DNA of 64,000 nucleotides from Singulisphaera sp. GP187 (GCF_900129635.1 NZ_FSRB01000001.1:1651501-1715500); one strand, 5' to 3'. Positions 43,558 through 53,944 are shown, counted from the stretch's first letter. Translations and numbers: made by a program. Notes: generated by a model not told the origin, from the letters alone.

Positions 43558-46500
43558 TCACGGCGTTTCGTAAATCGGATGACCCCTCTCGGCCTTTGCG
43601 ATCTTCCAAGACTTCGAGAAGTGAGCCGTCGTCTGGGGCGAGGGATTCGACCAGTTCGAGCGCGGCCTTGCGGATTCGGGGGCTGGGTCTCCCAGGGCCT
43701 CGACCAGGGCGAGGTCCGCTTGGGGGTTGGCCAGTCCCGTGGCAAGCAGGGATCCGGCGGCGATCAAGCGGATCCGAGAATTCGAATCGGTGAGTAAATT
43801 CTGCATGACCGCTCCGACGAGGTCGGCGGGGGCCAGTTTCAGTGCGGTGGCCGCGTTCAGTCGCACGCCTTCGTCGGCGTCGGTCGTCCGCTCGACGAGC
43901 AGGGGAATGGCGTCGCGGGGGAGGGTGTCGAGTCGGCCGAGGGCGTGCGCGGCGTTCGCTCGGACTTGGACCTCAGGGTCACGGAGAGCCTCGACCAGGT
44001 CGGGGACGGCTTCCTTGGGGATCACCGCCGCGCGCATCCATCCCGCCGAGGCCACGATCCGGATGTCGCCGCAAGCATCTCTGAGGCCGGCGGCGAGGGC
44101 CTCGATGGTCTCCGGGGGTTGGATCAGCGTGATCGCCCGCATCGCCTTCTCACGCACGCTGACATCGCCGGTCCGGGCGGCCTGAAGCAAGGCTTCACCC
44201 GCGGCTCTGGCTGCGGGACCGAGTCGGCCGAGGGCCAGGGCGGCGTGGGTCTGGACTGACGTGCTGTCATCCTCGAGCAACCGGCGGCACAACCCGGCGA
44301 GCACCGCGGGCGTGGCCCCGGCCAGCTTGGGGAGTACCAAGATGGCCTCGATCTTTACGCCGTCGTTCGCGTCGTCCAGGAGGGGAATGAGGTCGTTCAC
44401 GACGGCTTCGCCCGGATTGCCCCATCGCCCCACTGATTCCAGGGCGGCGGCTCGGACCAACGGGTCGGCGTCCTCGAGCCCCGCCAAGATTACCTGGACC
44501 GTCGCTGACGTGGGAACGCCGATCGCGCCCAGGGCGCGGATCGCCTGACCGCGAACCGCGCTGTCCTCGTCCTGAGCCGCCTGCTCGAGGGCCCGCCGCG
44601 CACCGGCCGCAGCGTCTCCGAGGTTGCCAATCGCCTCGGCCGCGTTGCCGCGGACCTGCGGGTTGAGGTGCTCGAGGGAGCCGATCAGGGCGGCGACCAC
44701 CCCGTTCTCCGACTCGCCCATCTGGCCGAGGGCTTCAGCCGCCAGGGCGCTCACCCGGTTGTCTTGATCGTTCAACGCACGCACCAGGCCAGGGACGGCG
44801 GCCTCCGCGGCCGTTTCGCCGATCTTGCCCAGCGCCTCCACGGCCTTGGCCCGCACCTCGTCGTTTTCATCCTTCATTGCCTCGACCAGGGCCGGAGCGG
44901 CCTCATCAGCGGCGGCGCCGATGGTCCCCAACGCCTCGGCAGTCTGAGCGCGCACGACGGTGTCTAGGCTCTCGAGCCCTTCGGCCAGGGTGTCGGTGGC
45001 CGCCTCATTCAGGGGCCCGACCCGGGCGATGGCCTCGGCGGCCGCGGTGCGTACCGACTCCTCACGGTCTTGGAGGAGCGGGACGAGTGTGGAGATCGCG
45101 GGACTTGCGGCCTTGTTCAGTGACCCGAGTGCGCGTGCGGCCGCCGCCTTGACCGGTCCGCTGGCATCCTGCAATAACTCGATCAGGGCGGTTACTGTCA
45201 CTTCCGCCGATCCTCCGACCAAGCTCAGCGCTTCGGCCGCCTCGCAACGGACCGTCTCGTCGTTGTCCTTGAGCCGTCCGATCAGGCCGTGGACCGCGGT
45301 CGACGCCGGTGGTCCGATCCGGCCCATGGATTGGACGGCCTGGGTTCGCACCGCCGCCGAGTCGTCGGCGAAGGCGGCCTCCAACGTCTCGACCGAAAGT
45401 TCGACCGGGTCGCGTGGCGGTTCGGGCGTCGCACGCCTGCTTCGGCGGGCCAACCAGAATCGTTTCGCATGGTCCCTCAACCCGAGGCGCAGGACGCGGG
45501 CACGCGCTACGCCAGATGTTGCCGTCCGGGCCGAGCCAAGGGTCCCCAATGCTTGGGCCACGCTCTGCCGGACCAAGGCGCAAGGGTCCTGGCTGAGCCC
45601 CGCCAGCAGGGGGACCGTGTCCACGGCGTGAAGCAAGCCGAGTGCGGCCACGGCGACGGCCCGAACGTGCTCCTGCGGGTCGTGCAGATGGCGGACCAGG
45701 GCCGGGATCGTTGACGGCCCGATCGTCGCCAACACCAGCGGCAACTGGTCCCGCTGCTCCTTCGTCAGCGACGGGACCGATCGTAAGGAAACCAGGAGCG
45801 GACCGATGGCGCCGCCGCCGAACTGGGCCAGCGCGTTCCGGGCCCGCTCGTGAATCGGCACGTGCGGACTCCAGAAGTCGGCGATCGTTTCCGCCAGCAA
45901 CTTCCCTTGCCGGAGCGAAGCGAAGACTTGTTGCAGCAACACCAGGCTGAAGAATGCCTTGAACGCGGCCAGCAGTGTGGAGGCCGGCCAGGCAGCCGGC
46001 CGGATGAACTCGGCGCGCAGCCAGTGACGTGACTTGGCCAGATCGAGCACGTCGAGCAGACCGAGAAGTTTCGTGATGGCATAAGCAAGAAAATCGATAT
46101 AAGCTGGCTGTTCGGTTCCGTCCCCCACCGCGAACCAGCGCCTGCCGACGATGTCGTAGAGACCCTGATTGAGCAGGGCGAACCCGCCGATGATGGCGAC
46201 GGTGGCGGCGACCAACAACGGGACGCGGACCTGCGCGCCGTACCGCGCCAGGTGCGTCGCCTGTGTTTGACCCTTCAGCGGATTATGGATGGCCTTGTGG
46301 CCCCGCTCGACCTCGTATCGCTCGATATCAATGAACATGTAGGCAAGGCAGGCGATGGTCCCCATGAACAGCGGGGCCAGGCCACATCCGATCCTGAGAC
46401 CTGGCAAGGAGTCGCTGGCGACGCTCCCCATGAAGAGGAATCCGACGGCGAGGGCAACGAAAAGGGGCCAGCTTGCCCACGCCAGCCAACGCTCCCAGAG

Positions 46501-46674
46501 CCGAAACCCCTTGCGGATGCTCCCCCTCACCACGATGCCGAGGAGCTCGAGGATCCAGCCAATCAACCCGACGCGGTACAGGACACCGGCGGCCACCCCG
46601 AGTCCTGCCAACGAGGCCAAGAGCAAGTAGGACGAACGGCTACGATCCAGTTCGAGTAACCAAGAGGTGTTCAT
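43558..46674 (-). CDS. Membrane protein with long HEAT-repeat domain (3' end frameshifted)
   Basis: The first 250 residues hold four to six membrane segments (YLLLASLAGLGVAAGVLYRV; WLAWASWPLFVALAVGFLFM). The remainder is a chain of about twenty HEAT/PBS-lyase repeats of roughly 38 residues, e.g. VRAKAVEALGKIGETAAEAA and VRGNAAEAIGNLGDAAAGAR, which form a superhelical binding surface, probably cytoplasmic. In the last part the frame leaves the repeats. A shift near 43678-43687 (G/C-run) would continue as PRIRKAALELVESLAPDDG to a TAA at 43490-43492, adding a normal last repeat. Binding partner unknown. Confidence 0.82.
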   Translation of the reverse strand: MNTSWLLELDRSRSSYLLLASLAGLGVAAGVLYRVGLIGWILELLGIVVRGSIRKGFRLWERWLAWASWPLFVALAVGFLFMGSVASDSLPGLRIGCGLAPLFMGTIACLAYMFIDIERYEVERGHKAIHNPLKGQTQATHLARYGAQVRVPLLVAATVAIIGGFALLNQGLYDIVGRRWFAVGDGTEQPAYIDFLAYAITKLLGLLDVLDLAKSRHWLRAEFIRPAAWPASTLLAAFKAFFSLVLLQQVFASLRQGKLLAETIADFWSPHVPIHERARNALAQFGGGAIGPLLVSLRSVPSLTKEQRDQLPLVLATIGPSTIPALVRHLHDPQEHVRAVAVAALGLLHAVDTVPLLAGLSQDPCALVRQSVAQALGTLGSARTATSGVARARVLRLGLRDHAKRFWLARRSRRATPEPPRDPVELSVETLEAAFADDSAAVRTQAVQSMGRIGPPASTAVHGLIGRLKDNDETVRCEAAEALSLVGGSAEVTVTALIELLQDASGPVKAAAARALGSLNKAASPAISTLVPLLQDREESVRTAAAEAIARVGPLNEAATDTLAEGLESLDTVVRAQTAEALGTIGAAADEAAPALVEAMKDENDEVRAKAVEALGKIGETAAEAAVPGLVRALNDQDNRVSALAAEALGQMGESENGVVAALIGSLEHLNPQVRGNAAEAIGNLGDAAAGARRALEQAAQDEDSAVRGQAIRALGAIGVPTSATVQVILAGLEDADPLVRAAALESVGRWGNPGEAVVNDLIPLLDDANDGVKIEAILVLPKLAGATPAVLAGLCRRLLEDDSTSVQTHAALALGRLGPAARAAGEALLQAARTGDVSVREKAMRAITLIQPPETIEALAAGLRDACGDIRIVASAGWMRAAVIPKEAVPDLVEALRDPEVQVRANAAHALGRLDTLPRDAIPLLVERTTDADEGVRLNAATALKLAPADLVGAVMQNLLTDSNSRIRLIAAGSLLATGLANPQADLALVEALGDPAPESARPRSNWSNPSPQTTAHFSKSWKIAKAERGHPIYETP

Positions 46675-47162
46675 GGTTCAAAAACCGAGATGTCGGGGAA
46701 CTTTTTTCGATGGAAACGGGACGCCGGTAGGAGACCCGTCAAGCAAGGCGCCGGCCCGGGCCGTTTCCTCGCCCGCGATCCCATGGTCGCAGCCCTTCGA
46801 AGGTGCAGAGCTGTGGGCGTTGGTGACACCTAAGTCCAAGGGCGGTCTCCGACGCATCGCGTCCCTAAGGTGGGGCGTACCGACCGTTCCGTAAGGTTGG
46901 GCCAGGAGCGAAAGCGATTTGGGTTATCTCAGAGCATATTGCATGCCGCGTGGTTTGTCTCTGGAGAACAGCCAGTTGGCCCGATTGGGAACCAGTGGCA
47001 CTGTCGTCGTTCCACTGTTGCCCTGTGCAACCGGAGTGATTTCGGGAAGTCGTTGACTGGGCATGGCCCCCCAATCGTCCCGCCGCTGGCTTAGGGTTTA
47101 CGTGTGCAAAAATATTGATTGGATTGTTTGGCGGATTGAACCAGGTCATTGAGCGGGGTGTC
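46675..47162. other. Intergenic region, about 490 bases
   Basis: Upstream region of the HEAT-repeat gene and 3' region of the histidine kinase gene. Nothing beyond short meaningless frames is visible. Confidence 0.35.
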
Positions 47163-50100
47163 CTAGTTTCCGGCCTGCGCGATCGATCGCATCAGCTCTT
47201 GGAGGGCATCGGGGTCGACCGGTTTGACCAGGTGGTGGTCGAACCCGGCTTCGCGCGAGCGTCGGCGATCCTCGGCTTGGCCCCAGCCGGTCAAGGCGAT
47301 GAGCGTTACCCCTTCGAGCCGTTGATTCCGCCTGAGCTCTTCGGCAACCTCGTACCCATTCATGCCTGGCAGCCCAATATCGAGCAGGACCAGCGTGGGT
47401 TGAAACGCGTCGGCCTCTCTCAGGGCTTCGTTTCCGTCGTAGGCGGTTCTGACCTCGTGACCTGTCAGCTTCAGCAGCCGGGCGAGCGTGTTGGCCGAGT
47501 CTTGGTTGTCATCCACGACGAGTAAGCGAGGCTTGGCGGCCGGCTCGGACGCTTCACGCTCGAGACTGGATTTCACACTTTGCTGAGCGTCCGGATTGGC
47601 TCCGACCGCCGGGAGTCGGATTTCGAATTCGCTGCCGTGCCCCGATCCTTTACTGCGTGCCTCAATCCGCCCACCATGCAATTCGACCAGCCTGCGGACG
47701 AGGGTCAGGCCGATCCCGAGCCCTCCTTGCGACCGCTCGAGCGATGCTCCCACTTGCGTGAACATGTCGAAAATCTTGGGGAGCATTTCCGCGGGAATTC
47801 CGACTCCGGTGTCCTTGACGCGAATGAGGGCCTCATCGCCAACACGTTGGGTGGTCAGCTCGATGCGTCCGCCTGGCTCGCTGTATTTGGCGGCATTGTT
47901 CAGGAGGTTGGCCAGCACCTGGCCGAGCCGGGTGCGATCGGCCTCTAGGACGATCGGCTCCGCCGGGAGTTTGATCACCAACTCGTGTCCGGATTCCTCG
48001 ATGAGCTGCCGGCTGGTCTCCACCGCACTCTCGACCACGGTCTTGAGCTCGATCCGCTCGGTACGGAGCGTGATCTTGCCGCTACTGACCCGGGAGACGT
48101 CCATCAGATCGTCGATCAGGTGGACCATGTGCCCGAGTTGTCGCTCCATCATGTCGAGGGTCTGATCGGTCTGATTGGCCTCACGCCTGAGCCGCAAGAT
48201 TTGGAGCCCGGTACGGATCGGGGCGAGTGGGTTCCGCAGTTCATGCGCGAGCGTCGCCAGAAACTCATCCTTGCGGTGGTCCGTCTCCCGGAGCGCTTGG
48301 TAGAGCCGGGCATTCTCGATGCCGACCGCGGCGATGGCGGCAAGTTGGGTGAGGACCGCCTCGTCTTCCTCGGTGAACTCCCCCTCATCCTTGCCCGAAA
48401 GCCGAATCAGGCCCAGGTTCCTGCCGCCGTGGCCGATGAGCGGGACCGCGAGCCAGCCGTGGGTCGCGTTGGGACTGTCCTCCCGTGGCCCGCCGAACTT
48501 CTTCCAGGCCGGATGGGCTTCGAGCTCGGCCTGGCTCAGACGAATCGGCTGGTTCGTTTGGCGGACAAGCGCGTCCAGCGCCGTCCCGTCGAATGCCTCG
48601 ACGTCGGGACTCAAGGCGTTGGACGCGTTCGACTGGGAGACGGTCTGGATCGCTTGGTTCCAGTCTTCGCCGACCGTCAGATGCGTGATCGAGAAGTGGG
48701 CTCCGATGATGACTCGGGCCTCCTCGCTGACGATTCGCGCGACGCTCTCGACCGAGAGCGATGCATTGATGCTTCGCGACGCGGCGGCGACCTGCCTGAG
48801 GAGGTTTGAACGCCTGGTTTCGGTCGCGAGGTGAGCGGCCACGTCGTGCTCTGCCTGCTTGCGCTCGGTGATGTCGAGCACGACCCCGTCGAGTGCGAGT
48901 GGCCGCCCCGCTGCGTCGCATCGGAGCCGCCCGCGGTTCGCGGCCCAGCGGAGGGACCCATCCGGTTTCACGATCCGGAATTCCGCCTCGTAGAGGGCAC
49001 CCGTTTCGCGCGAGTGAGCCAGGCCCGCGGCAACCTGCTCGCGATCGTCGGGATGGAGGCGTTCGATAAAAAAGTCGGGTCCGACGTCGGCCAACTCCCG
49101 CTCGTCGACACCGAACAGTGCCGCCACGTTTCGGTCCACACTGGCGCGGCCGGTCTCGAAGCTCACCGTCCAGGCGCCGATCTCGGCCGCGGACAGGATT
49201 CCCTCCAAGCGGTCGCGAGCGGACGAGAGCGCTTCCAGGGTCCGGGCGCTGGCGATCGCATTTGACACGTGTCCGGCGACCAGATTGAGAAATCGTCGGT
49301 AGTCGTCGGACAAGGCGAGACGAGGGGAAAGGCCAATCACGAGGATTCCGGACATGCGCTCCTGGCCGGCCACGGACAACGGGAGTATCAGGGCTTCGCG
49401 CGCTGCTTCCCGTGGGCCAAGGGGCGGGTCGAGAACGACGACTGCGTTTTCGTTAGAGGTGGAATGAACCTCGGTTGCAAGGGGCCAGACCTCCTCGCCA
49501 GGTCGGGTGCCATTGAGGGAAATCAGGGCGGGGCTCGAGGGGTCTCCCGGCTCAAGCCCCATACTTCCCGCGAGGTGAGCGACATCGCCCGTCCCGGGGG
49601 CGAGATAAAGGAGCGCGAACCGGATGTCGGCGGTGTTGCTGGCGAGGACTTCCAGGGTTTGGGTACAGACTTCGGAGCCGGTTCTCGAGAACGCGGTTTT
49701 CGCCGCGAGGTCCTTCAGAAGACAGGTCCTTCGTTCGTTTAAAACGCGGTAGGTGGTCTCGGCGGCCGAATTGAAGAAGCCGGCGATGCCCCCTCCTTCG
49801 CCTCGGATCGGGCCGAAGGAGTAGTCGAAGTAGCACTCCTCGGTGTACCCATGCCGATGCATCAAGAGGAGCTGGTCCGTGGAGAAGACCCCTTCCCCGG
49901 TCGCGTAGATGTGGGCGAACTGGGGGCCGATCACGTCCCAGATCTCCGCCCAGACTTCCCGGGCCGGACGTCCGAGCGCACCGGGGTGCTTGCCGCCGGC
50001 GATCGGGCTCCAGGCATCGTTGTAGAGGAGGGTCAGGTCCTCGCCCCAGTAGATGGCGGTCGGATAACACGAGTTCAAGCAGATGGATACCGCCGACCGG

Positions 50101-50240
50101 AGGCTCTGGGGCCAGCTCTCGACCGGCCCGAGCGTCGTGCTCGACCAGTCGAAACCGCGCATCAGCGTGCCCATCTTACCACCGCCGCCTAGGAAGCTGT
50201 GATGCGGATGGCCCAGTCTCTCCGCGTGAGCACCCGTCAT
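47163..50240 (-). CDS. Hybrid sensor histidine kinase / response regulator
   Basis: A 1025-residue soluble sensor. In order: PAS-like N-terminus (YPTAIYWGEDLTLLYNDAW), a GAF-like region (residues about 185-335), PAS/PAC (AAEIGAWTVSFETGRASVDR; FRIVKPDGSLRWAANRG), GAF with THGWLAVPLIGHGGRNLGLI, HisKA with LATLAHELRNPLAPIR (phospho-His), HATPase_c with NLLNNAAKYSEPGG and GLGIGLTLVRRLVELHGG, and a REC domain with LLVVDDNQDSANTLARLL and LLDIGLPGMNGYEVAEEL (phospho-Asp). No membrane segment. ATG 50240 has AGGAGG upstream. No DNA-binding output is adjacent; the signal is unknown. Confidence 0.92.
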   Translation of the reverse strand: MTGAHAERLGHPHHSFLGGGGKMGTLMRGFDWSSTTLGPVESWPQSLRSAVSICLNSCYPTAIYWGEDLTLLYNDAWSPIAGGKHPGALGRPAREVWAEIWDVIGPQFAHIYATGEGVFSTDQLLLMHRHGYTEECYFDYSFGPIRGEGGGIAGFFNSAAETTYRVLNERRTCLLKDLAAKTAFSRTGSEVCTQTLEVLASNTADIRFALLYLAPGTGDVAHLAGSMGLEPGDPSSPALISLNGTRPGEEVWPLATEVHSTSNENAVVVLDPPLGPREAAREALILPLSVAGQERMSGILVIGLSPRLALSDDYRRFLNLVAGHVSNAIASARTLEALSSARDRLEGILSAAEIGAWTVSFETGRASVDRNVAALFGVDERELADVGPDFFIERLHPDDREQVAAGLAHSRETGALYEAEFRIVKPDGSLRWAANRGRLRCDAAGRPLALDGVVLDITERKQAEHDVAAHLATETRRSNLLRQVAAASRSINASLSVESVARIVSEEARVIIGAHFSITHLTVGEDWNQAIQTVSQSNASNALSPDVEAFDGTALDALVRQTNQPIRLSQAELEAHPAWKKFGGPREDSPNATHGWLAVPLIGHGGRNLGLIRLSGKDEGEFTEEDEAVLTQLAAIAAVGIENARLYQALRETDHRKDEFLATLAHELRNPLAPIRTGLQILRLRREANQTDQTLDMMERQLGHMVHLIDDLMDVSRVSSGKITLRTERIELKTVVESAVETSRQLIEESGHELVIKLPAEPIVLEADRTRLGQVLANLLNNAAKYSEPGGRIELTTQRVGDEALIRVKDTGVGIPAEMLPKIFDMFTQVGASLERSQGGLGIGLTLVRRLVELHGGRIEARSKGSGHGSEFEIRLPAVGANPDAQQSVKSSLEREASEPAAKPRLLVVDDNQDSANTLARLLKLTGHEVRTAYDGNEALREADAFQPTLVLLDIGLPGMNGYEVAEELRRNQRLEGVTLIALTGWGQAEDRRRSREAGFDHHLVKPVDPDALQELMRSIAQAGN

Positions 50241-51002
50241 CAAACCCCGTCCTCCTCAGCTTCCGATCGAACCGCACTCGACCGGGTAGAATTCAACACT
50301 TCATCGCGGAGGTGCAGGTGGTAGGACCTTTGAATGCTGGTGATGGGGCTTCCCGGTCCGGTCCCCATCTCTACAAGGTCTTCAGCGAGACGTGGAGCAC
50401 CTCGGGAACTTTCTGCCTGAGTCCCGTTGTTCTTGAGTTTCAAGAGGATCTGTTGTCGTGCCCACAGGGCGAGCCGGGTCAGGTGAGAATCAGTTTATTG
50501 GCTGGTCGTGCACGTGGGCAAGACCAGATGCCCGGTCGTAACGGGCCAGTTGTCTTGGTAGAACTGAAAGGGAAACATAGGTTTTGATCCGCCCTGAGAT
50601 TCGAACCGAAGCGGTGGCTCGAAACTCGACCGTCAACCCATCATCGGGAAGGAACAAACCTTGGAGGGTGGCGTGGGGAAGCCTTTGAAAATCAGGTGAG
50701 TCCGGTGTTCCAGGTCCATGGCCAGGGCATCGTGGCATCCGTTGCTGAATCAGGTCATTCACCGACGTCATGACTCCGAGCAGACCCCATTCCCCCTTGA
50801 TTTGCCGGTGCCTGATGGTGGGAAGCGGCGGCTTGCGGGTTTCGATGTTTTGGGTGGGCGGCCCGATCCTTTGGTTTATGATGGGGGTGGAGGTGGTGTT
50901 TCGATTCCTCGTGGTCTGAATGGTCTTCACCTCGAGCGGGAGATTCTCTAACTTGGGGCCTTGGATTTCCGCGCGGGGTATCGGAAGGAAACGAGGCACG
51001 AC
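50241..51002. other. Divergent intergenic region, about 760 bases
   Basis: Holds the promoters of the histidine kinase and the mutase. The only open frames are shadows of the flanking genes, or lack motifs and ribosome sites. A GAGCGGGAGATTC and GAGG just before 51003 belong to the mutase start. Confidence 0.35.
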
Positions 51003-52370
51003 GTGGGCGGGACTCGGATTGCTAGTGTGTCGGGGTTGCGTGGCGTGGTCGGCGATGGCCTCGACCCCACGGTCGTGGTCGAGTTCGCGGCCGCCTACGC
51101 GTCGGGCTGCGCGTTGGGGCCGATTGTGGTTGGGCACGATGGGCGGGTCTCGGCGCAAGTTTTTACCTCGGCTGTGTTGGCCGCCGTGACCGCCACGGGC
51201 CGCGATGCCTTGCTGGTCGGCCCCACGGCCACTCCGACGATTGGCCGACTCGTCCGTGACCAGGCGGCGGCCGGTGGAATCCAAATTTCAGCGTCGCACA
51301 ACCCGTCCAAATATAACGGCCTCAAATTTTTTCAGCCCGAGGGGATGGTACTGAGCGCGGCCCAGGGGCGAGCCATTCTCGATCGCCTCAATCGCCGCGC
51401 CTTCGAGTGGGCTCCCTGGGATGCGCTCGGGCGGGTTCGCTCGCTGGACGACCCCGATCAGGCGCACCTGAAGCACGTGCTCAACATCGTCGACGTCGAC
51501 GCGATCCGTCGTCGCAAGTTTACGGTGGTTCTCGACGCTTGCCATGGGGCAGGGGGGCGTCTGGGGGCGGTTCTGCTTCGTTCGTTGGGCTGCAAGGCGG
51601 TCGTGCTCGGGGCGCTTCCTGATGGTCGCTACGATCATCCTCCCGAGCCGACGGAGGCGAATTTGCACGCCTTCTCCGCGATTGTGCCCGCCACTGGCGC
51701 GGTCGTCGGCTTCGCTCAGGACCCTGACGCCGATCGACTCGCCTTGGTCGACGAGACGGGGCGGTACATTGGCGAGGAGTTGACCCTTGCGCTGGCGGTC
51801 TCGCGCCGTCTGACTCAGGTCCGCGGCCCCTTGGTCCTCAATCTTTCGACCTCACGGGTGAGCGAAGACTTGGCCGTGCGCCTTGGCTGTCCGGTCCACC
51901 GCACCCCGGTCGGTGAGATCCACGTCGTCGAGCGAATGCGCGCGGTGGGAGCCGTGCTCGGTGGCGAGGGGAATGGCGGCGTGATCGACCCGCGGGTCGG
52001 CTTCGTTCGCGACAGCTTCGTGGCCATGGCCCTCGTGCTCGACTTGCTCGCCGCGACCGAGGAGCCACTTTCCCGGTTGGTCGATGCGTTGCCGAAGTAT
52101 GCGATGGTGAAGGATCAATACCCACTCCAGCGGGACGGTGGCCCCGACGGGATCGCTGCGCTCTGGGACAAGATCACGGCGGCCTATCCTGAGGCCAAGT
52201 CCGACCGTCGTGATGGGCTGCGACTCGACTGGTCCGATCGCTGGGTCCATGTCCGATCGAGCAACACCGAGCCGATCGTCCGGGTCATCGCCGAGTCGGC
52301 CGATTCGGCAACCTCGCGTGCGCTCGCCGATCAGATCGGACGTTGGGTGACTTCGGGAGGCGCTTCGTGA
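51003..52370 (+). CDS. Phosphoglucomutase / phosphomannomutase / GlmM family enzyme
   Basis: Interconverts hexose 1- and 6-phosphates. All four family loops are visible: VSGLRGVVGDG, IQISASHNPSKYNGLKFF (phospho-Ser), QDPDADRLAL (magnesium), GEGNGGVI, and RSSNTEPIVRVIAES (phosphate loop). Length 455 is normal. I chose GTG 51003 because GARTIASVSGLRG-like N-termini start the family and GAGG lies six bases upstream; a TTG at 50961 is also open. GlmM or ManB activity cannot be told apart from sequence reading. It is coupled to the next gene. Confidence 0.9.
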   Translation: MGGTRIASVSGLRGVVGDGLDPTVVVEFAAAYASGCALGPIVVGHDGRVSAQVFTSAVLAAVTATGRDALLVGPTATPTIGRLVRDQAAAGGIQISASHNPSKYNGLKFFQPEGMVLSAAQGRAILDRLNRRAFEWAPWDALGRVRSLDDPDQAHLKHVLNIVDVDAIRRRKFTVVLDACHGAGGRLGAVLLRSLGCKAVVLGALPDGRYDHPPEPTEANLHAFSAIVPATGAVVGFAQDPDADRLALVDETGRYIGEELTLALAVSRRLTQVRGPLVLNLSTSRVSEDLAVRLGCPVHRTPVGEIHVVERMRAVGAVLGGEGNGGVIDPRVGFVRDSFVAMALVLDLLAATEEPLSRLVDALPKYAMVKDQYPLQRDGGPDGIAALWDKITAAYPEAKSDRRDGLRLDWSDRWVHVRSSNTEPIVRVIAESADSATSRALADQIGRWVTSGGAS

Positions 52371-53080
52371 GCTGGCCGACGTTCGACCGACCCCCGGTCG
52401 CCGCTTTCGTCGACGTGGATGGGACCTTGCTTGCGCAGACCACCACGTTACTCTTCGCCCGGATCCTCCGCCGACGCGGGCTCATCAAGCGGTCGTTCGT
52501 CCTCCGCGCGCTCTTCCATGGGCTCCAGCACCGTTTTGGCCGGCTCGACTACGGCATGCTCATCGCGTTCGGTCTGAAGAGCATCGCGCGGATCCCGGTC
52601 GTCGAGCTGGAACGGATCGCCTACGATAACTTCGTCGAGTTTGTCCGGCCTCGGCTCTACGAGGGGGTGGTCGAGCACCTGAACGCGTTGCGGCGGTCGG
52701 GAACGGCCGTGGTCCTTGTGTCTTCCTCTCCTGGGATCGTGATCGAGCCGTTGAGTCTCTATCTCGGCTGTACGGACACGATCACGACGCCGGTCATCAT
52801 CGAACGCGGTCGGTTGGTCGGAATTGGCTCTGGCCCACCATGTTACGGAGAGGGCAAGCTCTATTGGGCGGAGCGCTGGGCCGAGGATCATGGGATTTCG
52901 TTGGACGATTCGGTGGCTTATGCGGATAATTGGAGCGATCGGGCGTTGTTACAGCGCGTCGGTACTGCGGTCGTGGTCCATCCGCACCGAAAGCTGCAAC
53001 AACTGGCAAAGGCGCGCGGCTGGTATATTGTGAGCCCGCGCCGGCCTCGGTCGTCGGTCCGTGGCGAATTGGATCGCTAG
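52367..53080 (+). CDS. HAD-IB family hydrolase (SerB-like phosphatase)
   Basis: A 237-residue haloacid-dehalogenase phosphatase. FVDVDGTLLAQ holds the nucleophile and acid Asp pair, VVLVSSSPGIVIEPL is motif II, GKLYWAERWAEDHG has the motif III Lys, and VAYADNWSDRALLQRVG is motif IV. The cap helices between motif I and II resemble the HAD-IB (TIGR01490-type) group that includes phosphoserine phosphatase and lipid-phosphate phosphatases. GTG 52367 overlaps the mutase stop (GTGA) with GGGAGG seven bases upstream; this beats the open frame at 52343. Confidence 0.85.
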   Translation: MSWPTFDRPPVAAFVDVDGTLLAQTTTLLFARILRRRGLIKRSFVLRALFHGLQHRFGRLDYGMLIAFGLKSIARIPVVELERIAYDNFVEFVRPRLYEGVVEHLNALRRSGTAVVLVSSSPGIVIEPLSLYLGCTDTITTPVIIERGRLVGIGSGPPCYGEGKLYWAERWAEDHGISLDDSVAYADNWSDRALLQRVGTAVVVHPHRKLQQLAKARGWYIVSPRRPRSSVRGELDR

Positions 53081-53220
53081 GATCGGCGTTCTCTCGTTCT
53101 GACTCGATTTCGCTGGCCTCGGGCGATTTCCTCAAAGCGAGCCGTCCGTTCTACGGAGTTGGCGGATTCGGGCGGGTGACGATCTCGTCGAGCTGGCTCG
53201 AACACTCATTGGCGGAGCGA

Positions 53221-53898
53221 ATGGTTATGTCACAAGAAGTCGCCGCCCCCTCGAAGGGGCATCGTGCCCTGCGGGCCGGCCCGACAGCCATGGCGCTGGT
53301 CATTGGTTTGGCCGCCCTGACCGCACACGCCTCTGAAACGGACCTGGTCCAGGACATTCAACGCTATTGCACGGTGTGCTGGAGAAATGCCCGGCTCGAT
53401 CCTGGCCTCTGGGAAGATTGCACCCAGGAGGTTTGCTGTCGGCTCTTGGGCAAAGCGCGGGCGGGTCAGCTCGACCTCAATCTGGTTCTGGCCGACGATA
53501 CGTCCGAGCGACGCGAGTTGGTCCGGGCGATCGACATGGTCCGGAAGCGCGTCCAGCGCTCGAAGCGGTATCAGCCGTTGAACGACCGGCTGACCCCGGG
53601 GCCCGATCTCGATCAGCGTGAGCGCAATCGCCAAGAACTCGGCGAGATTCTCGAGGCCGCTCGGCAGGCCGTGCTGAGTGCCCGCCAGGATCAGATCGTC
53701 GAACTTTGGACGCGTGGTTGGACCGTGCCGGAGATCGGCGAAAAGATGGGCCTTCCCGTGGCCCGCGTCAGCGACGAGAAATACAAAGCCCTCCGAAAGC
53801 TCGAGCGATACCTCGCGGGCCGTCGCGACGAGCTCGAGTTGGTGGCCGTGGCCGTGGAGTCTACCCCCCTCGAAATGGAAATCAGTCGATCAAGCTGA
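53221..53898 (+). CDS. Sigma-70-like transcription factor
   Basis: A 225-residue protein. LVQDIQRYCTVCWRNARLDP and GLWEDCTQEVCCRLL resemble sigma region 2, where DCTQEVF is common. WTRGWTVPEIGEKMGLPVAR then SDEKYKALRKLERYL is a region-4 helix-turn-helix. An odd hydrophobic stretch precedes region 2 (AMALVIGLAALTAHA). This could be a membrane anchor, or the true start could be the internal ATG at 53290. GGAG precedes ATG 53221. No anti-sigma gene is adjacent. Region 2 is weaker than region 4, so it could also be a divergent regulator. Confidence 0.75.
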   Translation: MVMSQEVAAPSKGHRALRAGPTAMALVIGLAALTAHASETDLVQDIQRYCTVCWRNARLDPGLWEDCTQEVCCRLLGKARAGQLDLNLVLADDTSERRELVRAIDMVRKRVQRSKRYQPLNDRLTPGPDLDQRERNRQELGEILEAARQAVLSARQDQIVELWTRGWTVPEIGEKMGLPVARVSDEKYKALRKLERYLAGRRDELELVAVAVESTPLEMEISRSS

Positions 53899-53944
53899 TT
53901 TGTCGAGCGGCACCTCTCGATTCCACCCCTCGGTATTGACGTCG

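Noticed and set aside
50585..50610. GATTCGAACC word resembling a tRNA T-arm
   Set aside because: No tRNA fold is possible with the flanking bases.
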